NCBI GenBank assembly: GCA_031546985.1 | Contig: JAVBJN010000022.1 | Span: 1-64,000 of the forward strand | From: JAVBJN01 sp031546985 | GTDB lineage: Bacteria; Bacteroidota; Bacteroidia; Chitinophagales; Chitinophagaceae | DNA length: 64,000 bases | Reading direction: 5' to 3' | Shown: in pieces, positions 32,909 through 42,761 of the stretch | Layout of the letters: the number at the start of each line of letters is the position of its first letter | Numbering within the stretch: the first letter of the stretch is position 1 | Notes under the pieces: generated by a model | Database searches by the model: none | What the model saw: the letters and a program-made list of their open reading frames with translations, nothing else | Told to the model about the DNA's origin: nothing | Translations under genes and position numbers: made by a program

Positions 32909-34396
32909 ATGTTTGCTTTGGATCGGGAAAAAATGGCCCGGGATCACAACCGGGAAATGAAGTTTGTCAAAGGCCAGATTGCCCGAAAAAACTACGAAGG
33001 AGCGTTGAGACTGATTGAAGCTCAGGCCAAACACGCATACAGGTTGCATTACCTGGATCGTTTCTCTGACGATAAAATGGAAGATATGATATTGGAGATA
33101 GCTCCATTGTTGTGTGCACCGTTACAGGAGACTCCTTCTGTCAATAAAAAGAGAATAGTATTTGTTGATTCCTTTGCTTTTGATTACCGTGGTTATACCC
33201 AGCAATATCTGTATGCGCTTTGGGATTTAGGGTATGAAATTCTTTTCATACGTACACATAATAGTTCTATGCCTTTATCTGAGCAGATCCTAAAAGATAT
33301 TGAAGCGCATAGTGGGCAAACGAAGTTGTTGGTGCTGGAAAGCCATTTTTCATATTCCGAAAAGATTCGTACAATGGTTCAAACCATTAAGGAATTTGCC
33401 CCTTCCAAAGCATTTATGCACCTTTCTCCCTGGGACGTAGCAGCTGTTGCCACGATGTCTTTTTTTCCGCAGATAGAAAAATATCAAATAGATTTTACAG
33501 ATCATGCTTTCTGGTTGGGTAAAGCAGTGACGGATAAGTTATTGGTTTTTAGAGATTGGGGTGCTTACATCAGTGCCCAATATCGAGGTATTGATAAGTC
33601 GAGAATATACAAGCACCGTACTTATCCTATTATCAACCAATCGGTAGCATTTGAAGGATTTCCTTTAGATCTAACCGGTTATGTGGTTGGGTTTAGCGGA
33701 GGAAGTGTCTATAAGATTAAAGATGCTGACAACACTTTTTTAAACATGATTGCCAGCTTATTGAAGCAGTACGAAAATTTTATTTTCCTGTTTGCCCAAA
33801 TTGGCGATGACTCATTTATCCGTGATTTTATAAAGGCTAACGGTCTTGAAAAACGTTTTCTGCTCATTGGTAACCGCAAGGATATCTACCAGGTATACCA
33901 ACATATAGATATTTATTTCAGTACCTACCCCTATGGTGGCGGGAACATGATTCTTTATGCTGCCGCAACTCAAAAACCAATGGTAACCTTAACGCAGGAA
34001 AAACTGGTGCATACCCATACGCACAATGTATTGGATAGTGGGGAGAAATTGCCTTATGAATCCTGGAATGTCCCCGGTTTTTTAGAAGCCGCTTCCAAAC
34101 TGATTACCAATAAGGAATTAAGGGCTTCATATGGGCAATTTATATTTTCGTTAATTACTACAAGACAGTCATTTACAGAAGAGCTTAAGGATATTTTGGA
34201 AGGAAATGCCCGGCCTGCTGCCGATGACTTAACATTCGATATTGATCTTCAATATTTACATGACACCCATGTCGTGTTCGAAGATTTTGATAAAAAAGCC
34301 TATTATAAACATCTTCGGAGCATGTATGGGCTGAAGGGCTTGATAAGACACAATCCGACTAAATTATTGATGGCATTTTATTATAGTTTCGCTTAA
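32909..34396 (+). CDS. GT-B glycosyltransferase, OGT-like C-terminal half
   Basis: The 495-residue protein begins with ~75 charged, helical residues and then a GT-B type core from about residue 85 (KRIVFVDSFAFDYRGYTQQYLYALWDLG). The C-terminal half (about 260-420) has IDIYFSTYPYGGGNMILYAAATQKPMVTL, which resembles the donor-binding block of GT41/OGT-like and HMW1C-like enzymes (DTFPYNGGTT type). No membrane segment is seen. Its acceptor could be a glycan or a protein. The family level call is moderate. Confidence 0.65.
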   Translation: MFALDREKMARDHNREMKFVKGQIARKNYEGALRLIEAQAKHAYRLHYLDRFSDDKMEDMILEIAPLLCAPLQETPSVNKKRIVFVDSFAFDYRGYTQQYLYALWDLGYEILFIRTHNSSMPLSEQILKDIEAHSGQTKLLVLESHFSYSEKIRTMVQTIKEFAPSKAFMHLSPWDVAAVATMSFFPQIEKYQIDFTDHAFWLGKAVTDKLLVFRDWGAYISAQYRGIDKSRIYKHRTYPIINQSVAFEGFPLDLTGYVVGFSGGSVYKIKDADNTFLNMIASLLKQYENFIFLFAQIGDDSFIRDFIKANGLEKRFLLIGNRKDIYQVYQHIDIYFSTYPYGGGNMILYAAATQKPMVTLTQEKLVHTHTHNVLDSGEKLPYESWNVPGFLEAASKLITNKELRASYGQFIFSLITTRQSFTEELKDILEGNARPAADDLTFDIDLQYLHDTHVVFEDFDKKAYYKHLRSMYGLKGLIRHNPTKLLMAFYYSFA

Positions 34397-34444
34397 TATT
34401 GCACTGTTTAAAAGCCTCTTACTGAATAATAATAGATATTGACG

Positions 34445-35068
34445 ATGTTTAATTGGTTGATAGATAAGGTTGCTTCTTTATTATTCAAATTGCGATTTGA
34501 TAAAGCCATTGATGTGTTTAAACGGCATTACCATTACCGCAAGCAGGAGTCGATTAAGAAAGCATTCCGGAAAGTGGGTAGCAATGTTATTCTGGCCGAT
34601 CCATATATTATTAAAAATCCACAATACCTCAGCGTAGGGAATAATTTTCATGCCATGGCCAGGCTTAGAATAGAAGCCTGGGATGAATTTCAGGGGAACC
34701 CATTTAAGCCTGAAATTACGATAGGCGACAACGTGTATTTTAATACAGATGTGCATATCGGGTGTGTCGAAAAGGTGTCGATTGGTAATAATGTGTTGCT
34801 GGCAAGCCATATTTATATTTCAGATCACTCACACGGCGATATTACAGCGGCTGCTTTGCAGCAAATACCAGCCGTAAGACCATTGGTGACCAAAGGTGCG
34901 GTAGTGATAGAAGATAATGTTTGGATTGGAGAAGGAGTTTGCATATTACCTGGCGTTACCATTGGTAAAAATGCCATCATAGGAGCCAACGCTGTAGTGA
35001 CAAAAAATGTAGCTCCAAATACTGTGGTGGGCGGTATTCCTGCCCGTGTTATAAAAGTGCTTGAATAA
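34445..35068 (+). CDS. hexapeptide-repeat (LbH) O-/N-acetyltransferase
   Basis: I start at ATG 34445 (MFNWLIDK), 207 residues; an upstream TTG adds only two. Residues ~75-205 are a left-handed beta-helix with repeated hexapeptides (VYFNTDVHIGCVEKVSIGNN, IEDNVWIGEGVCILPGVTIG) and the CatB/maltose acetyltransferase-like active-site His in ISDHSHG. It most likely uses acetyl-CoA on a sugar. It lies after the aminotransferase and could be the FdtC/QdtC-type N-acetyltransferase instead of the PglD-like gene at 28.1 kb. Confidence 0.82.
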   Translation: MFNWLIDKVASLLFKLRFDKAIDVFKRHYHYRKQESIKKAFRKVGSNVILADPYIIKNPQYLSVGNNFHAMARLRIEAWDEFQGNPFKPEITIGDNVYFNTDVHIGCVEKVSIGNNVLLASHIYISDHSHGDITAAALQQIPAVRPLVTKGAVVIEDNVWIGEGVCILPGVTIGKNAIIGANAVVTKNVAPNTVVGGIPARVIKVLE

Positions 35069-35104
35069 TTTGAATACCAAAAAGTTTAGTGAAAAGTGAA
35101 CGTC

Positions 35105-36148
35105 ATGAAAAGTAAAATAATATTCACCATATGCTCCAATAACTATTGGGCACAGGCAATGGTTTTAATTAAGACCGCTCATCAGTACAATCCCGGTTAT
35201 CATTATGTGGTAGGATTGATTGATGAGAAGGTACCTGAGATTGATTATAACCAAGGAGGATTGATAGAAACAATACCTGTATCGGAACTTAATGTAGATC
35301 CAAAGTATAACATCTTCGACAAGTATAATATCGTGGAACTTAATACCGCGGTGAAACCAACCTACTTCAAATTTTTGAAAGCCAAATATGCAAATGCGGA
35401 TCTGATCATTTACATTGATCCGGATATCGCTTTGTTTAATAACTTATCTGTTATTGAAGAAGCTGCTGCAACCCATGATATAGTGCTTACACCACAAGGG
35501 GTAACGCCTATTACGTACCTGGAGGATGGATTAAACCCACAGGAAACATTATTCCTGAACTATGGTGTGTACAATATCGGGTTTATGGCACTGTCATTCA
35601 AAAGACAGGACACTGAAGCTTACGCATTGCTGGATTGGTGGGAAGAGCGAACCTTAACCATGGGTTTTGATAAAGTATGTGAAGGTATGTTTACCGATCA
35701 GCTCTGGATAAATCTGGTGCCCTGCTATTTCGAAAATTATGTAATCCTTAGAGATGTAAACCTCAATATGGCCCCATGGAACCTACATGAGCGTGTATTG
35801 AGCGCAAAAGATGGCGGTTACATGGTGAACGATAAATTCCCCCTCGTGTTTTTCCATTTTAGTTCCTACAAGTTTAGTAAACCCGATCAGATTTCTAAGT
35901 TTACCTGTAACAGGTATACGTTCGATAATTCACCAGGGGTTAAGCCCTTATACGAATGGTATCACGATGCGTTGGAGAAAGAGCAGATTAAAACGATCAG
36001 CCAGATCAAGTGCGTTTATTCCAATACATTTAAAAAGAAACCAAGAAGAAAAGGAAAGGAATTGTTCCGTTGGGTTGCTTTGCAATCTATCCCACCGTTT
36101 GTAATTGATACCTACCGGTATATCAGGTATAAGTCTATTTTTTCTTAA
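35105..36148 (+). CDS. GT-A glycosyltransferase-like protein
   Basis: I start at ATG 35105 (MKSKIIFTICSNNYW), 347 residues; a GTG three codons upstream is less likely. The core resembles GT8-like nucleotide-diphospho-sugar transferases: CSNNYWAQAMVLIKTAHQY, a metal-binding DPD in LIIYIDPDIALF and NYGVYNIGFMALSF. The C-terminus is basic (KKKPRRKGKE), consistent with membrane-surface binding. Specificity is unknown. Confidence 0.72.
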   Translation: MKSKIIFTICSNNYWAQAMVLIKTAHQYNPGYHYVVGLIDEKVPEIDYNQGGLIETIPVSELNVDPKYNIFDKYNIVELNTAVKPTYFKFLKAKYANADLIIYIDPDIALFNNLSVIEEAAATHDIVLTPQGVTPITYLEDGLNPQETLFLNYGVYNIGFMALSFKRQDTEAYALLDWWEERTLTMGFDKVCEGMFTDQLWINLVPCYFENYVILRDVNLNMAPWNLHERVLSAKDGGYMVNDKFPLVFFHFSSYKFSKPDQISKFTCNRYTFDNSPGVKPLYEWYHDALEKEQIKTISQIKCVYSNTFKKKPRRKGKELFRWVALQSIPPFVIDTYRYIRYKSIFS

Positions 36149-36157
36149 ACATTGATT

Positions 36158-37099
36158 ATGCATGTTCTGATCATTGGTGGAAATGGCTTTATAGGCAGGA
36201 ATCTGACCCGGTATTTTACTAACGCCGGTGATAAGGTAACGGTAATAGGCCGTTCGGTAAGCTATGAGCCGGTTGCAGGAGAGTCGTTTTATTCTATCCA
36301 GGAAACCGGTTTAAATCTGATTGCAGGATACCTAAATCAGTCAGACGATTACGTGGTGATAGATCTTGCATATACTTCTGTGCCCAACACCAGTTTTGAT
36401 GATCCGGTAAAGGATTTTTCTGAAAATCTTTATAACGTGATCAGACACCTAGAGTTTGCCAAGCGTATTCCGGTAGCGAAATATATTTACATTTCTTCGG
36501 GAGGTACTGTATATGGTAATGTGGCTTCCAGTCCTATAAATGAAGACTGCTCCAATTTCCCCTTGTCTCCCTATGGCATCACCAAGATGGCGTGCGAGCG
36601 GTATGTAAACCTGTATCACCAGGTTCATGGTTTAAATACAGGCATTGTACGTCCCGCTAATATTTATGGTCCAGGGCAGAAACCATTCCGGGGGCAGGGG
36701 TTCGTGTCTACAGCATTGGGGCTTGCTTATAAAGGTGAGCCTGCACATGTGTTTGGAGATGGCACGCATGAACGGGATTATCTTTTTATAGATGATTTTT
36801 GCGATGGGCTCAATGATATTATAAAGCATGGCCAGTCGGGGCATATATATAACCTTGGCAGTGCTCAAGGCGTTTCTACCAACCAGGTAGTGGCACGTAT
36901 TAATGATCTGTTGCACAATGAGCAGATTATGCTGGAAGTGCAGCATTATCCCAACCGCCCGTTTGATGTGCGCAGTAATGTGCTGGATTATAGTAAGGTG
37001 AATGCGCTTAATGGATGGCGGCCTAAAACAACTTTTAACGACGGAATAGCAATTACACAAAAATGGATCAGAGAATACATGGCAGCAAACCATTTGTAA
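36158..37099 (+). CDS. NAD-dependent sugar-nucleotide epimerase/dehydratase
   Basis: I start at ATG 36158 (MHVLIIGGNGFIG), 313 residues; the in-frame TTG two codons upstream is less likely. It is an extended SDR with GGNGFIG for NAD(P), SSGGTVYG and the catalytic YGITK (YxxxK), and RPANIYGPGQ. It could epimerise C4 of a UDP- or dTDP-hexose for this glycan. The gene overlaps the next by 37 bp. The exact substrate cannot be read from the sequence. Confidence 0.82.
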   Translation: MHVLIIGGNGFIGRNLTRYFTNAGDKVTVIGRSVSYEPVAGESFYSIQETGLNLIAGYLNQSDDYVVIDLAYTSVPNTSFDDPVKDFSENLYNVIRHLEFAKRIPVAKYIYISSGGTVYGNVASSPINEDCSNFPLSPYGITKMACERYVNLYHQVHGLNTGIVRPANIYGPGQKPFRGQGFVSTALGLAYKGEPAHVFGDGTHERDYLFIDDFCDGLNDIIKHGQSGHIYNLGSAQGVSTNQVVARINDLLHNEQIMLEVQHYPNRPFDVRSNVLDYSKVNALNGWRPKTTFNDGIAITQKWIREYMAANHL

Positions 37100-38046
37100 G
37101 TGTTGTTATGTGCGCCTATAATGGGTTGCCATACATTAAAGATGCTGTAGCAGATATACTTGCGCAGACTTATACCAATTGGGAGCTGGTAATTGCAGAT
37201 GACGGGTCTAATGATGGTACGCGTGAGTGGTTGAATGAACATTGTACTGACGCGCGTATACGGCTAATATTTAATGAAAAGAACCTGGGCTATGTAGGGA
37301 ACAAAAATCTTGTGCACCAGCAAGCCACAGGAGATTATATTACCCAGTTGGATAATGACGACCGTTGCGCTCACGATCGGTTAGAGAAACTAGTGAATGT
37401 TGTATTACAAAAGCCGGATATTAAGATAGTGGCTAGTGGCTTTCAACGGATAGACAGCAATGGTGCTGTATATGGGCAACTAGTACCGGAGACGGATATC
37501 ATCTTGACAGAAAAACCCGATAACGGGTATCCATTTTGGTTTCCTGCGTTAATGGTACACCGTTCTGTTTTTGATACTATGGGTTATTTTGATCCATATT
37601 TTTCTGGCGCTTTAGGAGATGATATTTACTGGACAGTAAGGGCTAATACTAACTATCCTATCTATTGCCTGAAAGATGCATTGTATGCTTACCGCAATAA
37701 TCCAAACTCCATTACCAACGATTACAGCAGCTTGCGCAAATTGATTATGCCCGAGGTGTTACGTTATCTGTTTATTCAAAGAAAAAATACGGGAACGGAT
37801 TTTTTGGAGCAAAGAGATATGGAAGCTTTGAACAAACTCGAAGAAAAGTTCAAAGCGGATAAAAAATTTATGGCCGAGCAATATCGGATTTGGGCTGCAA
37901 AGGCTGTAGATAAATCCGATTTTATATTGGCTAAGAAACTGCTGAAACAGGCTTTTGAATGCAATATGTACAGCAAAACGTTAATAAATACTACTTTTTA
38001 CTGGTTTAGAAAGCAGGTGACCGCTTTTCTGAGTGGAAACAATTAA
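37063..38046 (+). CDS. glycosyltransferase family 2
   Basis: The 327-residue protein has the GT2 hallmarks: VSVVMCAYNGLPYIKDAV, ELVIADDGSNDGT, and the DxD-type QLDNDDRCAHDRL. The start is ATG 37063, 37 bp inside the previous gene, because the GT2 strand one begins about 11 residues later and no other ATG precedes it. The C-terminal ~90 residues are helical and charged. It probably adds one sugar to the lipid-linked repeat unit on the cytoplasmic face. Confidence 0.9.
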   Translation: MDQRIHGSKPFVSVVMCAYNGLPYIKDAVADILAQTYTNWELVIADDGSNDGTREWLNEHCTDARIRLIFNEKNLGYVGNKNLVHQQATGDYITQLDNDDRCAHDRLEKLVNVVLQKPDIKIVASGFQRIDSNGAVYGQLVPETDIILTEKPDNGYPFWFPALMVHRSVFDTMGYFDPYFSGALGDDIYWTVRANTNYPIYCLKDALYAYRNNPNSITNDYSSLRKLIMPEVLRYLFIQRKNTGTDFLEQRDMEALNKLEEKFKADKKFMAEQYRIWAAKAVDKSDFILAKKLLKQAFECNMYSKTLINTTFYWFRKQVTAFLSGNN

Positions 38047-38051
38047 AATGC

Positions 38052-39185
38052 ATGGCAACATCAATTCAAGATATAAAACACATACTGTACCGGGCCAAAA
38101 TCCGGCTGCTGCATCAGTCTGCAGTGGGTAAAGCAGTGATGTTGCTGTTTCGTTGGAAAACTGCCGGAGAAAAGGATGGAATAACGACTGTGCATTATAA
38201 CTTACGGGACGTGTTCAAAGACCATACAATGAATCATTTGGCAGATTCGGAGTTATGTAAGCGGTTCCAGGGCGAAAATGATAGGTGGAGTAAGCATGAA
38301 GATGCCATCTACCTGGTAGATACCCCAGCTTATATCGAGCCTGATATGAGTCTGGTTGTTTTAGATGCCGGACGATATGTAGCACAATCCAAAAGCCGTG
38401 CTCATATACATCTGCAGCCTTCCCGTATTGCCTTTCTGAAATTTATCTGGTTTAGCCGGAAGTATACTTCTTTGGATACCATAATTCATTTTGATGGATA
38501 CGCAGGTAAAAACCTGTACCATTTTTTTGATGATGCCCTGAATCCGTTGCTTATGATCATGCGATCGGGACTGGTAGATAAAAATACGCCGGTGCTGATT
38601 CATGAATCAATTTATGCCATTCCTTATGTGCAGTATGTTTTGGCTATGCCGGAGTTTAAGAATATTAACTGGGTGGTGCAGAAAAAAAATGAGTGGATTA
38701 AAGCTAATAAGATATACAAGGGGATGTCGAGTAAAGCCTGGTGGAATGATCTGTATCAGCTTATGGCAGGTCAGGTTAAAAAACATCCACACCGAAAAGT
38801 CTTCCTGAACCGAAAACCTCAATTCCAAAGGCGATTATTGAATAATGATGTAATAGAGCAATACCTGGTAGAAAAAGGATTTGAAGTAGTATATGCAGAA
38901 GATCTGACCTACGCTCAACAAGTGGCTTTATTTACAGAAGTGAAATATTTTATTGCTGCACATGGAGCGGGCATAACCAACCTTCTGTATTCAGACTTAA
39001 GCCAGGTGCATGTAATGGAGCTTTTTTCTGAAAGTTTGCTCAATCCTCATTTTTATTGGTTTCTCGAAGGCGCAAAGGTTAAGTATTATGATGCGGTAGT
39101 TGGGTCCAGGCTGGATATGAACTGGAACTACAATATAGATGAGACATTATTTAAAGAGCGGGTAGTAGCCATGCTTGAAGGGTAA
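38052..39185 (+). CDS. glycosyltransferase family 61 (DUF563)
   Basis: The 377-residue protein matches the GT61 family: a middle region KNLYHFFDDALNPLLMIM, then KVFLNRKPQFQRRLLN, EVVYAEDLTYAQQVALFTE and the signature FIAAHGAGITNLLY. GT61 members transfer xylose, arabinose or GlcNAc in eukaryotes and unknown sugars in bacterial capsules. No membrane segment is evident. It starts 5 bp after the GT2 gene. Confidence 0.85.
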   Translation: MATSIQDIKHILYRAKIRLLHQSAVGKAVMLLFRWKTAGEKDGITTVHYNLRDVFKDHTMNHLADSELCKRFQGENDRWSKHEDAIYLVDTPAYIEPDMSLVVLDAGRYVAQSKSRAHIHLQPSRIAFLKFIWFSRKYTSLDTIIHFDGYAGKNLYHFFDDALNPLLMIMRSGLVDKNTPVLIHESIYAIPYVQYVLAMPEFKNINWVVQKKNEWIKANKIYKGMSSKAWWNDLYQLMAGQVKKHPHRKVFLNRKPQFQRRLLNNDVIEQYLVEKGFEVVYAEDLTYAQQVALFTEVKYFIAAHGAGITNLLYSDLSQVHVMELFSESLLNPHFYWFLEGAKVKYYDAVVGSRLDMNWNYNIDETLFKERVVAMLEG

Positions 39186-39223
39186 GATCTGTTTTACAAA
39201 AAGGTATTTATAAAAATAAGATT

Positions 39224-40345
39224 ATGTCTTTGACTAAAAAACTTCCCGGACTGGATGGGCTCAGAGCTATTGCTGCTGTGGTGGTGCTGATCGGGCATGT
39301 TTATTTGATTGCTGGTACAATGGGACAGAAGGAGTTTACCAGCATTTTCGCTTCAATTGGCCATTCGGGTAAAAATATGGTCACGCTTTTTTTTGTGATC
39401 AGTGGTTTTATTATTTCCTATCTGTTGCTTAATGAAAAGGCAAGTACAAATACCATTTCACTAATACAGTTTTATAAGAAAAGAGCCTTAAGAATCTGGC
39501 CTTTATATTTCCTCATTTTTTTTGTTGCTTACCTGATTAGTGTTAATACTTCTCTATATCAGAATTTTGGATCTTTTACATCTGCTTCTGTTATTGCCAT
39601 CACCTTTTTTGGCGTCAATATTGCCAATGTATTGTCTGTTCCCTTCGTAGTGCTTTCTCACTATTGGTCTTTATCTGTAGAAGAGCAGTTTTACCTTTTT
39701 TGGCCTGTGCTATTAAAGAAAATAAACCTGCTTAAGGTGTGCTGCACAGTCATAATCATTCAATTCGTTTTGCGAAATGGTGCTGCATATTTATCTCATC
39801 ATTCAAATAACGAAACAGCGTGGACAGCCATTAATGGCATATTCAATCAATCATTGTTTAGCTGTATGGCTATTGGTGGACTATTAGCTATAGCGCTGTA
39901 TGAAAACTGGAAAACTTTGAGGTATGTTCGGATGCTATGGGTTAAAATCCTTACATGGGTGTTGTTCTTCTTTGTTTCGTTTTGCCCGCTAAGCATACCT
40001 TATATACAGAGTGAAATAGCAGGCTTTGTATATGCACTTACCATTGCAAATGCCATTGCTGTTGAAAACCCGCGTTTCCTGGATAGCAAGATCTCGGTGT
40101 TTGTAGGTAAAATTTCTTATGGTGTATACATGTACCATGTGCCTTTAATTCCATTGCTGATTGTTGCTTTGCAGGCAATGGGGGCAGGTTTCTTTTTCAT
40201 GTATTACGGACTGCCTCTGGTTGCATTGGCAATCTTAATAACCCTGCTGATATCTTATTTGTCTTATAATTATTTTGAAGTACCATTTTTAAAACTGAAA
40301 ACGTATACCTTTTTTCAAAAGAAGATATCGTCGGAGGTCAATTGA
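39224..40345 (+). CDS. acyltransferase family 3 (OafA-like) membrane protein
   Basis: The 373-residue polytopic protein has the acyltransferase-3 marks GLDGLRAIAAVVVLIGHVY (catalytic His), VTLFFVISGFIISYLLL, KKRALRIWPLYFL, HYWSLSVEEQFYLFWPV and SYGVYMYHVPLIP. It should O-acylate a sugar at the inner membrane using acetyl-CoA or a similar donor. The DNA here is clearly AT-rich. The stop overlaps the region just before the next gene. Confidence 0.9.
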   Translation: MSLTKKLPGLDGLRAIAAVVVLIGHVYLIAGTMGQKEFTSIFASIGHSGKNMVTLFFVISGFIISYLLLNEKASTNTISLIQFYKKRALRIWPLYFLIFFVAYLISVNTSLYQNFGSFTSASVIAITFFGVNIANVLSVPFVVLSHYWSLSVEEQFYLFWPVLLKKINLLKVCCTVIIIQFVLRNGAAYLSHHSNNETAWTAINGIFNQSLFSCMAIGGLLAIALYENWKTLRYVRMLWVKILTWVLFFFVSFCPLSIPYIQSEIAGFVYALTIANAIAVENPRFLDSKISVFVGKISYGVYMYHVPLIPLLIVALQAMGAGFFFMYYGLPLVALAILITLLISYLSYNYFEVPFLKLKTYTFFQKKISSEVN

Positions 40346-40347
40346 GC

Positions 40348-41520
40348 ATGCGAATTCTATTAGTAACAGAAACCTTACATCCCGGTGGGGCCGAAACATT
40401 TGTGGTGCGCCTGGCCAATGCATTGAGCCGCACACACGATGTGGCCATTGCTGTGTTGTATAAACATATTGTAAATCCGGGCGTGCTGGAGCAGGTCTCA
40501 GCAAAAGTAAAAGTATTGTATGCGCATGTAGGCATGTTATCGCTTAAGCATAAAGCCGATAGTCTGTTGCGTAAGATGGGTATAGATTATTCGCTGGTAC
40601 AATCTGGTGTAATTAATGAACTGAACAGGATCGTAAACGAATTTAAACCCAACCTGGTGCACTCGCACCTCTTTAAGGCCGACTATGCTGTAGCTCAGGT
40701 TGCTATAAAAAGTTCTGTTGCCTTTAAGCATGTTACCACTATTCATGGCGATTACTCTTCGTTCTATAATGGCGAGGTAAACCCACGCATGTTGCACATC
40801 CGCGTTAAGATGGCAACAACACTATCTGCCATCGATCATATTGTATGCCTGTGCGAAGAACATATTGGATTCTACCAGGCTGCTTTTCCCGCTCTACTGC
40901 CCAAAGTATCGCTTATTTACAATGGTTTTAAACCTGCCAGCGACGATTATAAAAAAGTAAACCGTGCTGATCTGAACCTGCCGGAGGATAAAAAACTCAT
41001 TGGTATGGTATCGCGCGGGGTGGAGAAAAAAGGGTGGAAAAAAGCAATAGATGCATTTCTGGAAGCCAACCCATCCAATGCCATGTTGGTGTTGGTAGGG
41101 TCTGGAGATTACCTTGATAAACTAGCTACTGAAATCAATCATCCTGCTATTCGCTTTGCAGGATACTGCGCCAATCCGGTTATGTACATCCAGCATTTCG
41201 ATATTTGTCTCTTGCCCACATTATTTCACTACGAAAGTCTCCCTACGGTTGTGATGGAATACCTGTATTGCAACAAACCTGTGATTGCGACCAATGTAGG
41301 TGAAATCAAAAAGATGATTACCGCAGATAGCGGAATGGCGGGTGATGTGCTGGATTTTGATCAGCAGGATGTAAAAGTTGCAGAGCTGAAACATTTTATG
41401 CTGCAATACCTGAACGATCAGGATTACTTCGAGCGCAAAAAAGCACATACCGGTGCTGCCTTTATGAAGTTCGATATGAATAATTGTGTACAAAGTTATC
41501 TCTCGTTATACCAGGCCTGA
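40348..41520 (+). CDS. glycosyltransferase family 4
   Basis: I start at ATG 40348 (MRILLVTETLHPGGAE), 390 residues, directly after the previous stop region. It is a GT-B enzyme with the N-terminal GGAE motif and the C-terminal donor-binding E-x7-E block YESLPTVVMEYLYCNKPVIATNVGEI. The function is retaining transfer of a sugar from a nucleotide donor. It forms a run with two more GT4 genes downstream. Confidence 0.9.
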   Translation: MRILLVTETLHPGGAETFVVRLANALSRTHDVAIAVLYKHIVNPGVLEQVSAKVKVLYAHVGMLSLKHKADSLLRKMGIDYSLVQSGVINELNRIVNEFKPNLVHSHLFKADYAVAQVAIKSSVAFKHVTTIHGDYSSFYNGEVNPRMLHIRVKMATTLSAIDHIVCLCEEHIGFYQAAFPALLPKVSLIYNGFKPASDDYKKVNRADLNLPEDKKLIGMVSRGVEKKGWKKAIDAFLEANPSNAMLVLVGSGDYLDKLATEINHPAIRFAGYCANPVMYIQHFDICLLPTLFHYESLPTVVMEYLYCNKPVIATNVGEIKKMITADSGMAGDVLDFDQQDVKVAELKHFMLQYLNDQDYFERKKAHTGAAFMKFDMNNCVQSYLSLYQA

Positions 41521-41522
41521 CC

Positions 41523-42761
41523 ATGAACAAAGAAAAATTTTTAATGCTGATAACCCATCTGGGAATGGGAGGCGCCGAAAAGGTGTTTAATGATCATGCA
41601 AGGGCGTTTACTGCTTTTGGCGATGTTACGGAATGTGTATACTCCCGCGATCACCTGGATCCTGCTATGATCACCGGAAACCCGATGCTGGAGCTGGACG
41701 AGCAAATGCCTTCGGGTAGTCTTAAACGTTTCCTTTACCGTCGCAAAAGGTTGTCTTCCATTGTGGCAAAACAAAACCCTGCGGTGTGCATCAGCCATAT
41801 GGAGGGCCCCAATATCCTCAACAGCATAACCAACACGGGTAAGTGTAAAAAGATATTGTGTGTGCATGGGTCCATCATGCGCGACAGTGCCAAATCGAAA
41901 TGGAAAAAATGGATGCTCAACCGTCTGGTTATTCCATTCACCTATTCCCGTGCCAATGCTATTGTAACCGTGAGTCAGAAGATGCGGCAAGAGATACTTT
42001 CACTGGGACTTAACCCTGCCAAAGTGCATGCTATTCCCAATTTTTTCGATATTGACCGTATTGTAACCTTGTCGCAGGAAGATCTTGGTGAGTACAAGCA
42101 ATTGTTTGCAGAGAAAAAAGTATTGCTCCATGTGGGCCGGCTCAGCCGTCAGAAAAACCAAAGGGTGCTGCTGCAGGTAATGGCTGCGTATAAAAAAACA
42201 GATCCGGAAGTTAAACTCTGTATTGCTGGCGATGGGGAGCTGAAGGCTGCTTTGCTGGAATACGCTGCAACACTCAACCTTTCGGTATATGATGCGGCGC
42301 AAACCAATGAGTTGCATACAGGTTATGATGTTTATTTTTTAGGTAAGCAGGCCAATCCGTATAGATTTATGGGTGCCGCTAAGCTGTTTCTGCTTTCTTC
42401 CTTTTTTGAAGGATTTCCGTTGGTGCTGGGCGAGGCCATGGCTTGCGGGTTACCCATAGTTTCTGTGAATTGCGAAACAGGCCCGGAAGAATTGCTCATC
42501 ATGAATACGCCTCCTGCCACAACTGCTACAGAACAACCGTTTTATGCCGATTGTGGTGTGCTCATGCCCGATTGGTACAGCGATACGCTAACCCAGCCAC
42601 AGGTGCAGATGTGGACAGCGGCAATTGAAAAGGTGCTAAGAGATAAAACGCTTTATACCAACCTGAAGGAAAACTGCCACATTAAAGTGCAGCAATACAA
42701 CAAGGATCGTGTAATAAATTATTGGAAAGACTTAATAGAGGCGGTGATTCATGATAAATAA
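41523..42761 (+). CDS. glycosyltransferase family 4
   Basis: I start at ATG 41523 (MNKEKFLMLITHLGMGGAEKVF), two bases after the preceding stop, giving 412 residues; the frame is open 13 codons further but those overlap the upstream gene. GT-B marks: GMGGAEKVFNDHA, LLHVGRLSRQKNQ, and EGFPLVLGEAMACGLPIVS with the E-x7-E donor motif. It overlaps the next gene by 11 bp, so translation is probably coupled. Confidence 0.9.
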   Translation: MNKEKFLMLITHLGMGGAEKVFNDHARAFTAFGDVTECVYSRDHLDPAMITGNPMLELDEQMPSGSLKRFLYRRKRLSSIVAKQNPAVCISHMEGPNILNSITNTGKCKKILCVHGSIMRDSAKSKWKKWMLNRLVIPFTYSRANAIVTVSQKMRQEILSLGLNPAKVHAIPNFFDIDRIVTLSQEDLGEYKQLFAEKKVLLHVGRLSRQKNQRVLLQVMAAYKKTDPEVKLCIAGDGELKAALLEYAATLNLSVYDAAQTNELHTGYDVYFLGKQANPYRFMGAAKLFLLSSFFEGFPLVLGEAMACGLPIVSVNCETGPEELLIMNTPPATTATEQPFYADCGVLMPDWYSDTLTQPQVQMWTAAIEKVLRDKTLYTNLKENCHIKVQQYNKDRVINYWKDLIEAVIHDK

